This document shows positions 43,609-52,589 of a stretch of 64,000 nucleotides of DNA, piece by piece. Made by a program: the position numbers and the translations under genes. The stretch is taken from NCBI GenBank assembly GCA_028687545.1, contig JAQTZZ010000005.1, positions 89,015 to 153,014 of the forward strand, read 5' to 3'. Below the pieces are notes generated by a model. That model saw only the letters and a list, made by a program, of their open reading frames with translations. It was not told the origin of the DNA and did no database searches. The stretch is from Candidatus Wallbacteria bacterium (lineage in GTDB: Bacteria > Muiribacteriota > JAQTZZ01). Position 1 is the first letter of the stretch. Each line of letters opens with the position of its first letter.

Positions 43609-43636
43609 GATATAGATAACCAGAACTTTTTGTCAA
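43609..43636 (-). promoter_or_regulatory. Promoter candidate of the SUMF1-like gene
   Basis: On the minus strand TTGACA (43636-43631) is followed after 16 bp by TATATC (43614-43609), 36 bp before the ATG at 43573. Confidence 0.5.
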
Positions 43637-43785
43637 CAGCCTGTATACATTTGACGTTTTGTGCAACTCCCTGATGGATTCGGTTCTCAATGATTAGAAT
43701 CTGCGGAACAGCTATGCAAGCGATGCGCAGCTTAGACACAGGTTAACACATTTTAAAAAACATTTCATTTGGGAAGATCCCGGGG

Positions 43786-43818
43786 TCGTGTCTTGCCATT
43801 TGTCAAGATACGGTCCCT
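43786..43818. repeat. Small hairpin repeat (TCTTG ... CAAGA ... ACGGTCCCT)
   Basis: TCTTG (43791-43795) and CAAGA (43804-43808) pair around an 8-base loop and are followed by ACGGTCCCT, like 35598-35634. It lies 18 bp from the stop of the pyridoxamine oxidase-like gene. Confidence 0.6.
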
Positions 43819-43835
43819 GTCTTACTTCTTTAGTA

Positions 43836-44261
43836 TTATTCTAATTCAATGACTTCCGGGTGGGGTGTATTCTGGCGATAGTATTCAATTCTTTTTGGGG
43901 TTATTTTATAGACAACATATTCAGGATCTTCCGGGCCTTTAAGATGCTTTTTCAAGTCAGGCCGCCAATTTGATTTTTTGGTTTCCAAATCGTAAAAAAG
44001 TTGAACAATTCCGGTAATTACAGCATGAGCAGCACCCCAATTTTTGGGATCAATACAAGTTACACAGCAAACATTCGGATTTTGCTTCATTTCATGGATT
44101 TTTCGGCTGGAAGCCGCCGCTGATCCCCAAATAGACAAGTCTTCCCGCATTGGTGCCGCCATATATCTCGAGCGAGGACCGTTTTCACCTATAGTAGATA
44201 AAACAAACAGGCCGATTGGACTAAATAGTTTCTTCAATTCATTAAGAATTACTTGTGACAT
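43836..44261 (-). CDS. Pyridoxamine 5'-phosphate oxidase-fold flavoprotein
   Basis: 141 residues; AGGAGG 8 bp before the ATG. It matches the general-stress PNPOx-like fold: GLFVLSTIGENGPRSRYM, DLSIWGSA, SRKIHEMKQNPNVCCV and KITPKRIEYY. Such proteins bind FMN or F420 and act as small reductases. It is monocistronic, upstream of the small hairpin repeat. Confidence 0.85.
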   Translation of the reverse strand: MSQVILNELKKLFSPIGLFVLSTIGENGPRSRYMAAPMREDLSIWGSAAASSRKIHEMKQNPNVCCVTCIDPKNWGAAHAVITGIVQLFYDLETKKSNWRPDLKKHLKGPEDPEYVVYKITPKRIEYYRQNTPHPEVIELE

Positions 44262-44280
44262 AAATAGTTCCTCCTATTGC

Positions 44281-44309
44281 AGTATACTTAATTTTATTTA
44301 ATCTGAAAA
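44281..44309 (-). promoter_or_regulatory. Weak promoter candidate of the PNPOx-fold gene
   Basis: TTTTCA (44309-44304) and TATACT (44286-44281) with a 17-bp spacer on the minus strand. The predicted start is almost at the ribosome site, which leaves a very short leader, so this is tentative. Confidence 0.35.
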
Positions 44310-44322
44310 CAGAATAAAACCT

Positions 44323-44535
44323 TTGAAATCAGGGATTCATGCTTTACTTTCTCAAAGCCTCGCAATTGGCTTGCGACAGTTCTCTCCATTCGAGGCGATC
44401 TACACTTCCCCCTTGAAAAGGGCTTTTAAAACAGCTGAAATTATTACTGAGAAAACCGGATTAAGTGTAATTTCCGACATGCGCCTCAAGGAAAGAAATG
44501 TAGGAAAAATGGCAGGCTTGACCCGAGAGGAAGCC
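44323..44535 (+). pseudogene. Truncated histidine phosphatase (phosphoglycerate mutase-like) gene
   Basis: The frame encodes SPFEAIYTSPLKRAFKTAEI and RLKERNVGKMAGLTREEA, the middle section of the phosphoglycerate mutase family. The essential N-terminal RHG motif and the C-terminal half, with the second histidine, are missing. After ~44535 the frame leaves the homology. It occupies most of the 400-bp gap between flanking genes. Confidence 0.75.
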
Positions 44536-44662
44536 TGCCGCAGATCCCGCTGCCTGAAGGCGGATTGCAGCCGAATCGTGGCCCCGTGGATCTTGCAGCG
44601 GAATGTAACTGGAAGTCTCAGCCGGGCCAGGTACAATAGAAGCAGGAAAACCGGAGGGGATA

Positions 44663-45883
44663 ATGAAGGCGAAGTGCAAAGGATTTTTTTCAGGATGCCT
44701 TGTCTCAGGCATGATTTTTCTGTATTCCGCTTCCTGGGCCGGAATCGCTGAACCGCCTGTGCCCAGACCCGAAATCGCGCCTTATGTGGAATTCCTGAAA
44801 AACAACTCCCAGGACCCGGTGGAATACATGCTCAGCCTGTTCGACAAATATCAGATAGTGGTGTTTGTGGAGGGCGTACACACTGAAAGTGTCCAGTACG
44901 AATTCCTGACCAGACTGATTTCACACCCGGACTTTGCCGGAAAGGTCAGGGGGATTTTCACAGAAGTCGGGTCAATTACCCAGCAGCCGCTGATGGACCG
45001 TTTCATGGCCTCAAAGACCTATGACCGCGATCTGCTGCTCAAGGTATACAGGGAACCCACGGTCTGGCCAGGATGGCCCAGTTCCGATATCATCGATTTC
45101 TGGACCACGCTCTGGATCGTGAATTCCAGGCTATGCGACAGTGAAAAAATCGAAGCCTGGCCTGACGGGATGCCCTGGAACTGGGAAAATCTCAAGACAA
45201 ACAGGGACTATAAACTGCAGGAGCTGATCACCAGGTTCGCCTATGACCGGATCATGGCAGGCCAGATTTTCGATAAATTGATGAATCTGTCTTACAAAAC
45301 CAATAAAAAGGACCGTTTTCTGGTGATCATGAATACACGCCATGCTGTTGGCCTGTTCATGGACAAGGAACTCTCAGGTGGAAAAAGCTATGCAGAATCC
45401 ACCTGCGCCATCCTGAAGCTTCTGATGCCGGGTAAAGTGGCGAATGTGCTCTGGAATTCCACCCGCGCTTTCGTCAAAAACAGCGGGGAAATCCCCAAAA
45501 ACTGCTGCCTGGTTGCAAACGGTCTCTGGGATGCGGCTTTCTCCTGCAACGGAAACAGACCTGCAGGATTTACCCTTAAAGATACTCCTTTCGGCAATAC
45601 AGCTCTCGATTATCATGCCGCTTTTCTTGGCGAAAATTACGCCCAGGGTTTTGACGGGCTGGTATTTTACCGGCCTATTTCGGATTACGCTGTCTGTGGC
45701 TCAGCCCCGGGGTATTTTGACGATGAGGCTTATGTGGAAGAATTCAAACGCAGATTTGATGTGATGCAGATGCAATGCCCTGATATCGCCGATATTGCTT
45801 CAACCCTGGAAACCCCCTTGTACGATGAAAACGAGCAGAAATATCTGAAAAAACAGATCGATCAGCATCTTGTCAATCCGTGA
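44663..45883 (+). CDS. Secreted protein, possibly of the Tiki/EreA-like fold
   Basis: 406 residues with a signal peptide. Near residue 65 IVVFVEGVHTES resembles the first metal-binding strand (EGxH) of erythromycin-esterase-like or TraB/ChaN-like proteins, and a second histidine lies in NTRHAVGLF. Otherwise no family is certain. GGAGGG precedes the start. It follows the broken phosphatase gene. Confidence 0.6.
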   Translation: MKAKCKGFFSGCLVSGMIFLYSASWAGIAEPPVPRPEIAPYVEFLKNNSQDPVEYMLSLFDKYQIVVFVEGVHTESVQYEFLTRLISHPDFAGKVRGIFTEVGSITQQPLMDRFMASKTYDRDLLLKVYREPTVWPGWPSSDIIDFWTTLWIVNSRLCDSEKIEAWPDGMPWNWENLKTNRDYKLQELITRFAYDRIMAGQIFDKLMNLSYKTNKKDRFLVIMNTRHAVGLFMDKELSGGKSYAESTCAILKLLMPGKVANVLWNSTRAFVKNSGEIPKNCCLVANGLWDAAFSCNGNRPAGFTLKDTPFGNTALDYHAAFLGENYAQGFDGLVFYRPISDYAVCGSAPGYFDDEAYVEEFKRRFDVMQMQCPDIADIASTLETPLYDENEQKYLKKQIDQHLVNP

Positions 45884-45962
45884 TTCCGTTCACAAAAGAG
45901 CTCTCATGAACGCAAGTTCGAGGATGGCCCGTTTCCAGTATCATGACCCGCTGCGAAGCATA

Positions 45963-45985
45963 TCTGTCAAATGTATAGACCCGGT
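45963..45985 (+). repeat. 23-bp exact repeat, copy 2
   Basis: Identical to 41351-41373. It lies ~75 bp upstream of the TATAAT of the cyclase gene. Confidence 0.7.
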
Positions 45986-46055
45986 ACACCGAATCCCACC
46001 GAATCTATATGCGACTTATCTGCCTGCCTTTCTGGTTTTTCTCCAAAATATTCTG

Positions 46056-46061
46056 TATAAT
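46056..46061 (+). promoter_or_regulatory. TATAAT box for leaderless transcription of the cyclase gene
   Basis: A perfect TATAAT ends six bases before the ATG at 46068, so the predicted transcription start (seven bases downstream) is the A of the start codon. No Shine-Dalgarno precedes that ATG. Confidence 0.55.
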
Positions 46062-46067
46062 TTAAAA

Positions 46068-48194
46068 ATGTCCTCCAAGGTACTCACCATCATGTTCACT
46101 GACATCAAGGGATTCACTGCTCGCACTTCGGCATCGACCCGCGGGGAACTGACCGCGCTGCTTGAAAAGCACGAAAATCTGCTGCTCCCTGTTGTCAGAA
46201 GATTCGAAGGCAGTCTGGTGAAAACGATCGGCGACGCTTTTCTAGTCACTTTCGAATCTCCTACAAATGCAGTGCTCTGCGGGGTCATGATGCAGGAAGT
46301 GCTGCGGGTTCACAATTCCCCGCTGCCGCTGGAAAATCAGATCGCAGTGCGGATTTCGATCCATACCGGCGAAGTGGAGCTGCGCGACGGAGATATTTAT
46401 GGAGAGCCTGTGAATCTTGCAGCCAGGCTGGAAGGCATCACCGACGCAGGTGAAGTTTATTTCACTGAAGCGGTCTTCATGGCCATGAATCGGGCTGAAG
46501 TCCCATCCAGCGAGATCGGATTCCACGTCTTCAAAGGCATTCCGGACCAGATCAAAGTCTTCCGCGTGATGCAGGATAGAAAATCAGATGTGTTCATACA
46601 ATTGCTGGAGCGGCTGCGGAAGATCGAGGACGCCGGAAAGACAGCGCCGGTGAAAGTTCGAATACCACCGAAGTCTCTCTTCATCTTTACCGTCCTGATC
46701 GCAGCAGGACTTATCCTGTTCCGGTATCTTACCACACCCACTCCTGAAAATATGTATCAGTCAGTGCTGCGCTGCATCGAAAACGGGAATCTTTCCCAGT
46801 CACTTGCATTGTCCGGTAAAATGTACAACCGTTACCCGCAGCACGGGCTTACCTCTGAAGCTGTCAGAAAAACGGTCAGCGCGCAGCTTGAAATTCTAAT
46901 CAGGAACAGCAGTTTTGACGAATGCCGGAAAATTCTCCGAGACTGCGGTCTGCAGTTCTCCCTGATCAAATTCAACGACCAGGCTATGTTGTTTGAACTG
47001 GCACTGGCGAAAAAAAAGGTTGAAATTCAGGATTATGCATCTGCCATCGCCATTTTCCGGCAGCTCTGGAAAAATCAGCCGGCCGGCATCAATCTGGCTG
47101 AAACAGTGGCGGAGACTCTCGGCACCGGAACCGCTTCCGAAGAAATCGGGCTGCTGCGAAATGCGGGAAAACTTGACACAATGGAATATTCCTCCTGGAA
47201 AAGCCTGCTCCTCGATTCAGCCCTGAATCTATGCAAAGCCGGGAAAACAGAAAGGTTTGAACTGGCCAGAGATATCCTCTATGCCAGACTGGTGAGCCTT
47301 GAGGTTCCCCCTGCTTCGCTTCAGGAAGTGATCGATGCTCTGGCAGTAGCCGACATGGGAAGGGTTTTCAGATACGGGATGGAAAAAGTTTTTTCCCCTG
47401 TCTTTCGTGAGCGGCAAACAGCCTGGCAGATTTTAGGGACAGCGGGGAAAAAAGAATACTATCCTGAGATTAATTATCATTTTCTGAATCTGATCAGCCT
47501 TTCCCCTGTCGATGATGAAGAGGAGATGGCTGCGCTCAAACAATCCGCTTCCTTTTTCCTCGACTGCTCGAAAAAACCGGACTGGGACAGTCTGAAAGAA
47601 GCTGCAGGCATCAGGACAATTCCTGTGGTCAAAGCTCTCGGTTTGAAATACAGGGACATTCAGGAAGTGATCAACTGCCTGACAGCAGCCTTCACCAGGG
47701 AGATCGAGACCAGGGGACAGAAGCGGACAGCAGAGGACGATAAACTTATCGAATATCTGGGATCAGATTTCCGCACTGCCGAGATTTCATGCCCGATCCA
47801 GGACTGGGTTCAGTCTAAATCCGGTGATCTCAGATACAATGCCTTCATGATCCTGAAAAAGGAGAATCGGCTGGATTTGATCGACCAGTGGGAATTCTTC
47901 AGCTCATCGCTCCTAGGAATCGATCCAGTTGACGAAAATTACGCCTACGGCGAACTTCTGAAGGAAGCCATGCACTTCCTGGCACTCAACTATGCCGGAA
48001 ACAAGGAAAAGGTCGGAAACATCTACCTCGACGCATACCACAGGCTGGAAGCCAGGCTGGAATCGATAAAAAAAATGCTGCCTGAAGATCCGTCGCTCAC
48101 TCAGATTAGTCTTCAGTTGTCGGATTTTCTTTCCTCGCTTAAAGCTGATCATGATCTGGTGGAGTCAGTAAGAGCAAAAAAAAGCGGAGAATGA
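46068..48194 (+). CDS. Class III adenylate/guanylate cyclase with membrane anchor and helical repeats
   Basis: I choose ATG 46068 because the family's first strand follows immediately (708 aa); the ORF extends to 45870 over a noncoding repeat. Catalytic residues: metal Asp D12 (FTDIKGFT), second metal D56, substrate lysine K52 (VKTIGD), and the DIYGEPVNLAARLE block with transition-state Asn and Arg. A lone membrane helix is at ~204-222 and ~480 residues of helical, TPR-like repeats follow, an inverted order since the cyclase is N-terminal. The product cAMP is more likely than cGMP. Its start suggests leaderless translation. The downstream protease gene overlaps by a few bases in its longer form. 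Confidence 0.9.
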   Translation: MSSKVLTIMFTDIKGFTARTSASTRGELTALLEKHENLLLPVVRRFEGSLVKTIGDAFLVTFESPTNAVLCGVMMQEVLRVHNSPLPLENQIAVRISIHTGEVELRDGDIYGEPVNLAARLEGITDAGEVYFTEAVFMAMNRAEVPSSEIGFHVFKGIPDQIKVFRVMQDRKSDVFIQLLERLRKIEDAGKTAPVKVRIPPKSLFIFTVLIAAGLILFRYLTTPTPENMYQSVLRCIENGNLSQSLALSGKMYNRYPQHGLTSEAVRKTVSAQLEILIRNSSFDECRKILRDCGLQFSLIKFNDQAMLFELALAKKKVEIQDYASAIAIFRQLWKNQPAGINLAETVAETLGTGTASEEIGLLRNAGKLDTMEYSSWKSLLLDSALNLCKAGKTERFELARDILYARLVSLEVPPASLQEVIDALAVADMGRVFRYGMEKVFSPVFRERQTAWQILGTAGKKEYYPEINYHFLNLISLSPVDDEEEMAALKQSASFFLDCSKKPDWDSLKEAAGIRTIPVVKALGLKYRDIQEVINCLTAAFTREIETRGQKRTAEDDKLIEYLGSDFRTAEISCPIQDWVQSKSGDLRYNAFMILKKENRLDLIDQWEFFSSSLLGIDPVDENYAYGELLKEAMHFLALNYAGNKEKVGNIYLDAYHRLEARLESIKKMLPEDPSLTQISLQLSDFLSSLKADHDLVESVRAKKSGE

Positions 48195-48220
48195 AAGAAC
48201 TTGCGGGAGAAGGAGATCAC

Positions 48221-49864
48221 ATGAAATTCATTCTGAGTGCGTTCTTTATTATTCTAGCCCTGCAGCTGAATGCAGGACCCCCGGAAAAAGTGGTTTTCCT
48301 GAAAGCTGTTACCGACAATGATCAGTGCGTTTTCCAGCAGGCCTCAGACAAATCATATCCTGTCCTGGAAAAAATTCCTGCGGACGACAAATCCCTGGTC
48401 GAAATTCTCAAAGTTCTGAATAGTGGCATGTCCAAAAATTCACTGCTGATCGGGCAACTGGTCAAGAATTTCATGGCTGGCCAGTCTACAGACCCAAAGC
48501 TGTGCCCTCCTTACCTTGAACCCCTCTACATACTGCTGATCAAAGGCGGGAACCGCCCCAAAAACGGTTTTTTCCTGTGCGAAGGCAGGAAAACCCTGGA
48601 CAAGACTTCCTCATTTTACATTGAAATGCCTTATGACCCTTTCAATTTCGAAAAACTCTTTGCCCACGAGAACGGCCATCTGATCGATTATTACATCGGG
48701 GAATTTTATTTCCCCAGGGAACCATCCAGGCCTGTTCACACCACCCCTGCACTTACAGACTTTCTGATTGCTTTCATCGAAGGCTGGGGTGATCATTTCG
48801 AGCCACAGATCGCGGCATTGACTCAGAACGAGAAGTTGCGAAGTTATGCTGGATTTGATCTGCATACGGGCAGGGAGTATTTCACTTATCTTGACGATCT
48901 CGGCAGCCTGTCGCAGAATCTCAAGCGGCATTCCTGGGTCAAGGCCAATCTGTTCGCTTTCAGCCGCAGGACTGAATTAGCGGACCGGCTCGGGACAAAA
49001 GACCTCAAGCGAAATTTCGCCTTTAACTGGACAGGCAGCGATTTTGACTCGACAAGGCTCAAGAACGCCCAGCAGATGCTGTCCAGCGAAGGCTTCTGCG
49101 CCTGCATTTTCTACAGGCTGGCAACGAATGGAACACTCAAGAATAATTATGAAGACATCGGATTCTACAGGATGTTCGATCCAGGGATCACGGTTAATAA
49201 CCTGATAAAAAAGATTCCTCCCGAAATCAATGTCTATCTCAAGATCATGTATGCCAAGCATATGCTGCTGAAAGACTATGAAACCAGGAAACCGGAAGTG
49301 TCTCCTCCGCTGCTCGCGGATCTGATCGTGAAATACTGCTTCCTGTTTCCCAAAGACAGCGACACCGCAGTCTCCGAATTTGCCAACGCCTCCTTCTGCA
49401 GCACGACCTGTCCTGAGGCCCTGAGTTTCTATAAGAGATTTTCCGACACGTTCAGGGTTTACTACTTCGAAAAGGAAGAGAAAACGGATCTGTACCTGAA
49501 AATTTTCTGCGCCATAGTGGAAGCCTGGATTTCAGACCTGAAGAAAAATCCGGCCCGCCTGACCGGCGCTATCGGTCCTGCGCTCTGGATCCAGAATAAT
49601 GACTTCAAATTTGGGTTCTGGATGTTCGGAACAGAGGAAGTGCCTCTTTCCATCAACCTGAACGCAGCCGAGGATTTCGAGCTGATGACGATTCCCGGAA
49701 TGACTGTGGAATCAGCGAAAAAATTTACGGAATACAGGGACGGGCGTGGATTCTTCCGCTCGCTTCTGGACATCGAAAAATCCGGGCTGCTGCCTGAAAC
49801 TGTTTATTCCGAAATCATTCGCATGCGCCGCGCTTTTCTGGAGATGAAGACAGCCAGCCGATAA
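48221..49864 (+). CDS. Secreted HEXXH metalloprotease-like protein fused to a ComEA-type HhH domain
   Basis: 547 residues from ATG 48221 (AGGAG 5 bp upstream, then a signal peptide). The zinc motif HENGH (H149, E150, H153) lies in FAHENGHLIDYYIGEF; a glutamate downstream may be the third ligand. Residues ~478-540 read NLNAAEDFELMTIPGMTVES and then GRGFFRSLLDIEKSG, a pair of helix-hairpin-helix motifs as in ComEA, a DNA-binding protein of transformation. The combination in one exported protein is unusual. It follows the cyclase gene directly, probably in one operon. Confidence 0.72.
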   Translation: MKFILSAFFIILALQLNAGPPEKVVFLKAVTDNDQCVFQQASDKSYPVLEKIPADDKSLVEILKVLNSGMSKNSLLIGQLVKNFMAGQSTDPKLCPPYLEPLYILLIKGGNRPKNGFFLCEGRKTLDKTSSFYIEMPYDPFNFEKLFAHENGHLIDYYIGEFYFPREPSRPVHTTPALTDFLIAFIEGWGDHFEPQIAALTQNEKLRSYAGFDLHTGREYFTYLDDLGSLSQNLKRHSWVKANLFAFSRRTELADRLGTKDLKRNFAFNWTGSDFDSTRLKNAQQMLSSEGFCACIFYRLATNGTLKNNYEDIGFYRMFDPGITVNNLIKKIPPEINVYLKIMYAKHMLLKDYETRKPEVSPPLLADLIVKYCFLFPKDSDTAVSEFANASFCSTTCPEALSFYKRFSDTFRVYYFEKEEKTDLYLKIFCAIVEAWISDLKKNPARLTGAIGPALWIQNNDFKFGFWMFGTEEVPLSINLNAAEDFELMTIPGMTVESAKKFTEYRDGRGFFRSLLDIEKSGLLPETVYSEIIRMRRAFLEMKTASR

Positions 49865-50011
49865 CGCCATAGGATACAAACACTTTTCCAACACAAAACC
49901 CTTCAAAGTCAAGAATGTGAATGACTCAGCCAGATGACATTCCAAGGCTTCAGATATGATGACAGAAAACAGGATATCCTGTATGATAACTTTGAGGAAT
50001 GCCAGAAACAG

Positions 50012-50845
50012 ATGAAACTTTATTCCTTTATCCCGATTTTCCTGATGTCCTGCTTCTTTTCCACCGGCGAGGTGGCAGTCAGGGAATCGCTCAGGCCGCA
50101 GGTCGAGAGGGCAGGATATGTTTCACCTTATTCAGTCGAGTTCAGTTATCCGGAGTCAGACCTGATCTTTGACATACTGTCCGGCGGCAGGGGAGACCCG
50201 GTGGACGAAGCCTGCATTCCTTATGAAGAATGGTACACGCAGGAAACAAAAAAGCATTACGGAAGCTGGGGTCCGAGAGCCAGGCGCTTCGCCCCTTGGG
50301 AAGGCCTGGAGTGTAAACCTGCTGAATGGATACGGGAGCGGGTGATTGCGGTCGGGCTAAGGTTCGAGGGTTATCCATACAGACATCATCACATCCCGGA
50401 CTGGAACCCTCAGCCCGGGATTCCGGACAACCGGGGAATCGACTGCAGCTGCTTCACTTCGTTTGTATACAACCTGGCTCTGGGAGTGACCATCTCCAGC
50501 GGCATCAGGCAGCAGGCGGAAAGCAAAGTCGCAGCAAAGAACGATTCGGGCAGGGAAGTCCAGATTCAGCGCATCTTAAAAACAACTTATCAGCCGCTTG
50601 TCCAAAAGCTTCGTACCGGCGATCTTCTGTACATCAACAAAGGCAAAAGGATCTGCCATGTGATAATCTGGGTAGGCGCGATCGGCAGATCCCCGGACTG
50701 TGTCCCGCTGATACTGGACAGTACAGGTTCAGGCCACAAAGACTGTAACGGCAGTTTCATACCTGACGGAGTATTTCTCCGTCCTTTTGAGGAGAAATCC
50801 TGGTATTACAGGAATCTGAGCCATGCCCTGCGCATCATTAATTAG
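50012..50845 (+). CDS. NlpC/P60-like secreted cysteine peptidase (probable lipoprotein)
   Basis: 277 residues from ATG 50012; the ORF starts at 49934. A signal sequence ending MSC may be a lipobox. The domain has GIDCSCFTSFVY with C145, a TGDLLYIN turn and CHVIIWVG with H216, the NlpC/P60 pattern, except DCSCF where DCSGF is usual. It may cleave peptidoglycan peptides. The GAGGA upstream is too far for an ideal site. It is convergent with the class A beta-lactamase-like gene. Confidence 0.8.
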   Translation: MKLYSFIPIFLMSCFFSTGEVAVRESLRPQVERAGYVSPYSVEFSYPESDLIFDILSGGRGDPVDEACIPYEEWYTQETKKHYGSWGPRARRFAPWEGLECKPAEWIRERVIAVGLRFEGYPYRHHHIPDWNPQPGIPDNRGIDCSCFTSFVYNLALGVTISSGIRQQAESKVAAKNDSGREVQIQRILKTTYQPLVQKLRTGDLLYINKGKRICHVIIWVGAIGRSPDCVPLILDSTGSGHKDCNGSFIPDGVFLRPFEEKSWYYRNLSHALRIIN

Positions 50846-50850
50846 ACAGG

Positions 50851-52074
50851 TTATATTTTCCCCTGTTCCAGTAATTTAAACAGCCTGACGATCAGGTCTG
50901 TGAACTCTTCTTCTTTGACCGGAGCTTTGGGATCGTTGATTGTGGCTGAAATGCAATAGAAAGGAGTGTTCGGGCCCTTTCTGAGGATGTGGGTGTAATT
51001 GAGCACTCCTGGTTCAGAGCCGCCTTTGTATCCTATATACTGCCATTTTTTCCTGTCACCCAGTCCGGGGTTGATGGAAATAGAAGGATTGCCGTTCAAT
51101 TCAAAGATAATCCTGCAGAGTTCATCTGTGGTGGTGAGCCATTCAATCTGGTCGATCATCCGGGGTTCATTTACGAAATCGACCTGCTCTCTTGGCAGAC
51201 AGGCAATTTTATCCAGGAATGCCCGCTTGCCGGCCAGGTCTGCCTGAATGTAAGAATCCAGTTCTCCTTTCGAAATACCCCACTTCAGCTTGAATATTTC
51301 CAGAGTGGAAAGAAACGGCCTGATCCGCTCAGGAGCAAGGGACTCGACATTTTCCCTGCCTGCCAGGAACAGCAGGTGGTCAGTGGCAGTGTTGTCGCTC
51401 AGAGAAATCATCAGGTTGCATAATGTGCGGACTGTGATAGGAGTATCGACCGGCCAGTCCTGCAATATTCCTGACGGCAGTGACATATGACCGTCTGTTA
51501 AATGCACGATTTTGTTCCAGGAAAGTTCGCCCTTTTCCACTTTCTGGGTTATGGCTTTCAGGACATACAGCTTGAAGGCAGATCCTATGCCAAGCGGCTG
51601 ATTAGAGTTAAGCTCGAAGATTTTTTCCCGTCCGTTCTTGAGGATAGTCACGGATGTAAAACCCGGAAGTGCTTTCAATCCTGCGCTGATCGCGGCCGGA
51701 GTGTCGTTGGTAAATTCAGCGGCTTCAAACGTCAGATGGGTGACCAGGCCCTCTTCATTCAGGCTGATTTTGCTGGGAACTGTGCCTTTTTTGAAACGCA
51801 AGATATAGCTGCCTGCAGCGCCTTTCGCGTCCTGATACTTTCCCAGACTGCAGGTAAACTGATCGACAAGTTCCCGGATTTTTTTATCAGAAACAGCACT
51901 TAAAAAAGTTGAATGAAAAATCTTAGATGCGTCATCGAGATTGGTGAAGATCTTCTTGTACATGGCTTTTTCCGAAACCGTGTCCGCCTGGCAGGGAATG
52001 GACTGCCAGCAGAAAAGGAAGGAGAAGAGCAGGATTTTCAGGGATTGTACCAGGCATTGCTTGATATTGAACAT
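50851..52074 (-). CDS. Class A beta-lactamase-like serine hydrolase
   Basis: 407 residues with a signal peptide. The first ~130 residues are a separate small domain (GKYQDAKGAAGSYILRF), similar to DUF3887-like modules. Then come S165-A-F-K168, SDN (S226-N228) and KGG (K350), the three catalytic boxes of the class A family. The Glu of the omega loop is not obvious, so hydrolysis rate is uncertain; it may be a hydrolase or a penicillin-binding protein. GGAGG precedes the start. It is the second penicillin-recognising protein in the window. Confidence 0.82.
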   Translation of the reverse strand: MFNIKQCLVQSLKILLFSFLFCWQSIPCQADTVSEKAMYKKIFTNLDDASKIFHSTFLSAVSDKKIRELVDQFTCSLGKYQDAKGAAGSYILRFKKGTVPSKISLNEEGLVTHLTFEAAEFTNDTPAAISAGLKALPGFTSVTILKNGREKIFELNSNQPLGIGSAFKLYVLKAITQKVEKGELSWNKIVHLTDGHMSLPSGILQDWPVDTPITVRTLCNLMISLSDNTATDHLLFLAGRENVESLAPERIRPFLSTLEIFKLKWGISKGELDSYIQADLAGKRAFLDKIACLPREQVDFVNEPRMIDQIEWLTTTDELCRIIFELNGNPSISINPGLGDRKKWQYIGYKGGSEPGVLNYTHILRKGPNTPFYCISATINDPKAPVKEEEFTDLIVRLFKLLEQGKI

Positions 52075-52224
52075 TTGACCTCCAGGTAAGAATTTGTTTA
52101 TGAACAGTCAGAGTTTACCATTATTACCTGGTTGTGAACAGCCTGTACCATTTTTTCGTCTCATACTTATAGCCACATACAGTTTAATAAAAAATATCTT
52201 GCAATAAACAATACCGTGCGTTAT

Positions 52225-52230
52225 TATAAT
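52225..52230 (+). promoter_or_regulatory. TATAAT box of the padR operon
   Basis: A perfect TATAAT lies 41 bp before the padR ATG. TTGCAA (52199-52204) is upstream at a 20-bp spacing, longer than usual, which would suit a regulated promoter. Confidence 0.45.
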
Positions 52231-52271
52231 CTCAGAATGAATAAATTTTGAGAATAGTTCTGGAGGTAGGA

Positions 52272-52589
52272 ATGAACATTCAATTCAAAAAAGGAGTGCT
52301 GGAAATGTGTGTGCTGTCCCTGCTGGCTTCGCAGGACTGCTATGGCTATGAGCTGGTGCAGGAGATTTCCAAGAGAATCGAAATCGCCATTGGCACTATT
52401 TATCCGCTGTTGAACAGGCTCAAACGGGAGAATTATTTTGAAAATTACCTGTCTGAATCCGGTGAAGGTCCTCCCCGCAAATACTACCGTCTCACTCCAA
52501 AAGGTCATGAACACACTAAAAATCTGATCGGAGAATGGAAGGAATTCATCAAGCAGGTCGACACAATCATCGAAGGAGGCAACAAATGA
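52272..52589 (+). CDS. PadR-family transcriptional regulator
   Basis: 105 residues from ATG 52272, after GGAGGTAGGA. Winged helix: VLSLLASQDCYGYELVQEIS, then IGTIYPLLNRLKRENYF and GPPRKYYRLTPKG. PadR proteins sense ligands or envelope stress. It starts a three-gene operon with HAAS and DUF4097 proteins, a recurrent arrangement in which the regulator controls a membrane stress module. Its stop overlaps the next ATG. Confidence 0.93.
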   Translation: MNIQFKKGVLEMCVLSLLASQDCYGYELVQEISKRIEIAIGTIYPLLNRLKRENYFENYLSESGEGPPRKYYRLTPKGHEHTKNLIGEWKEFIKQVDTIIEGGNK

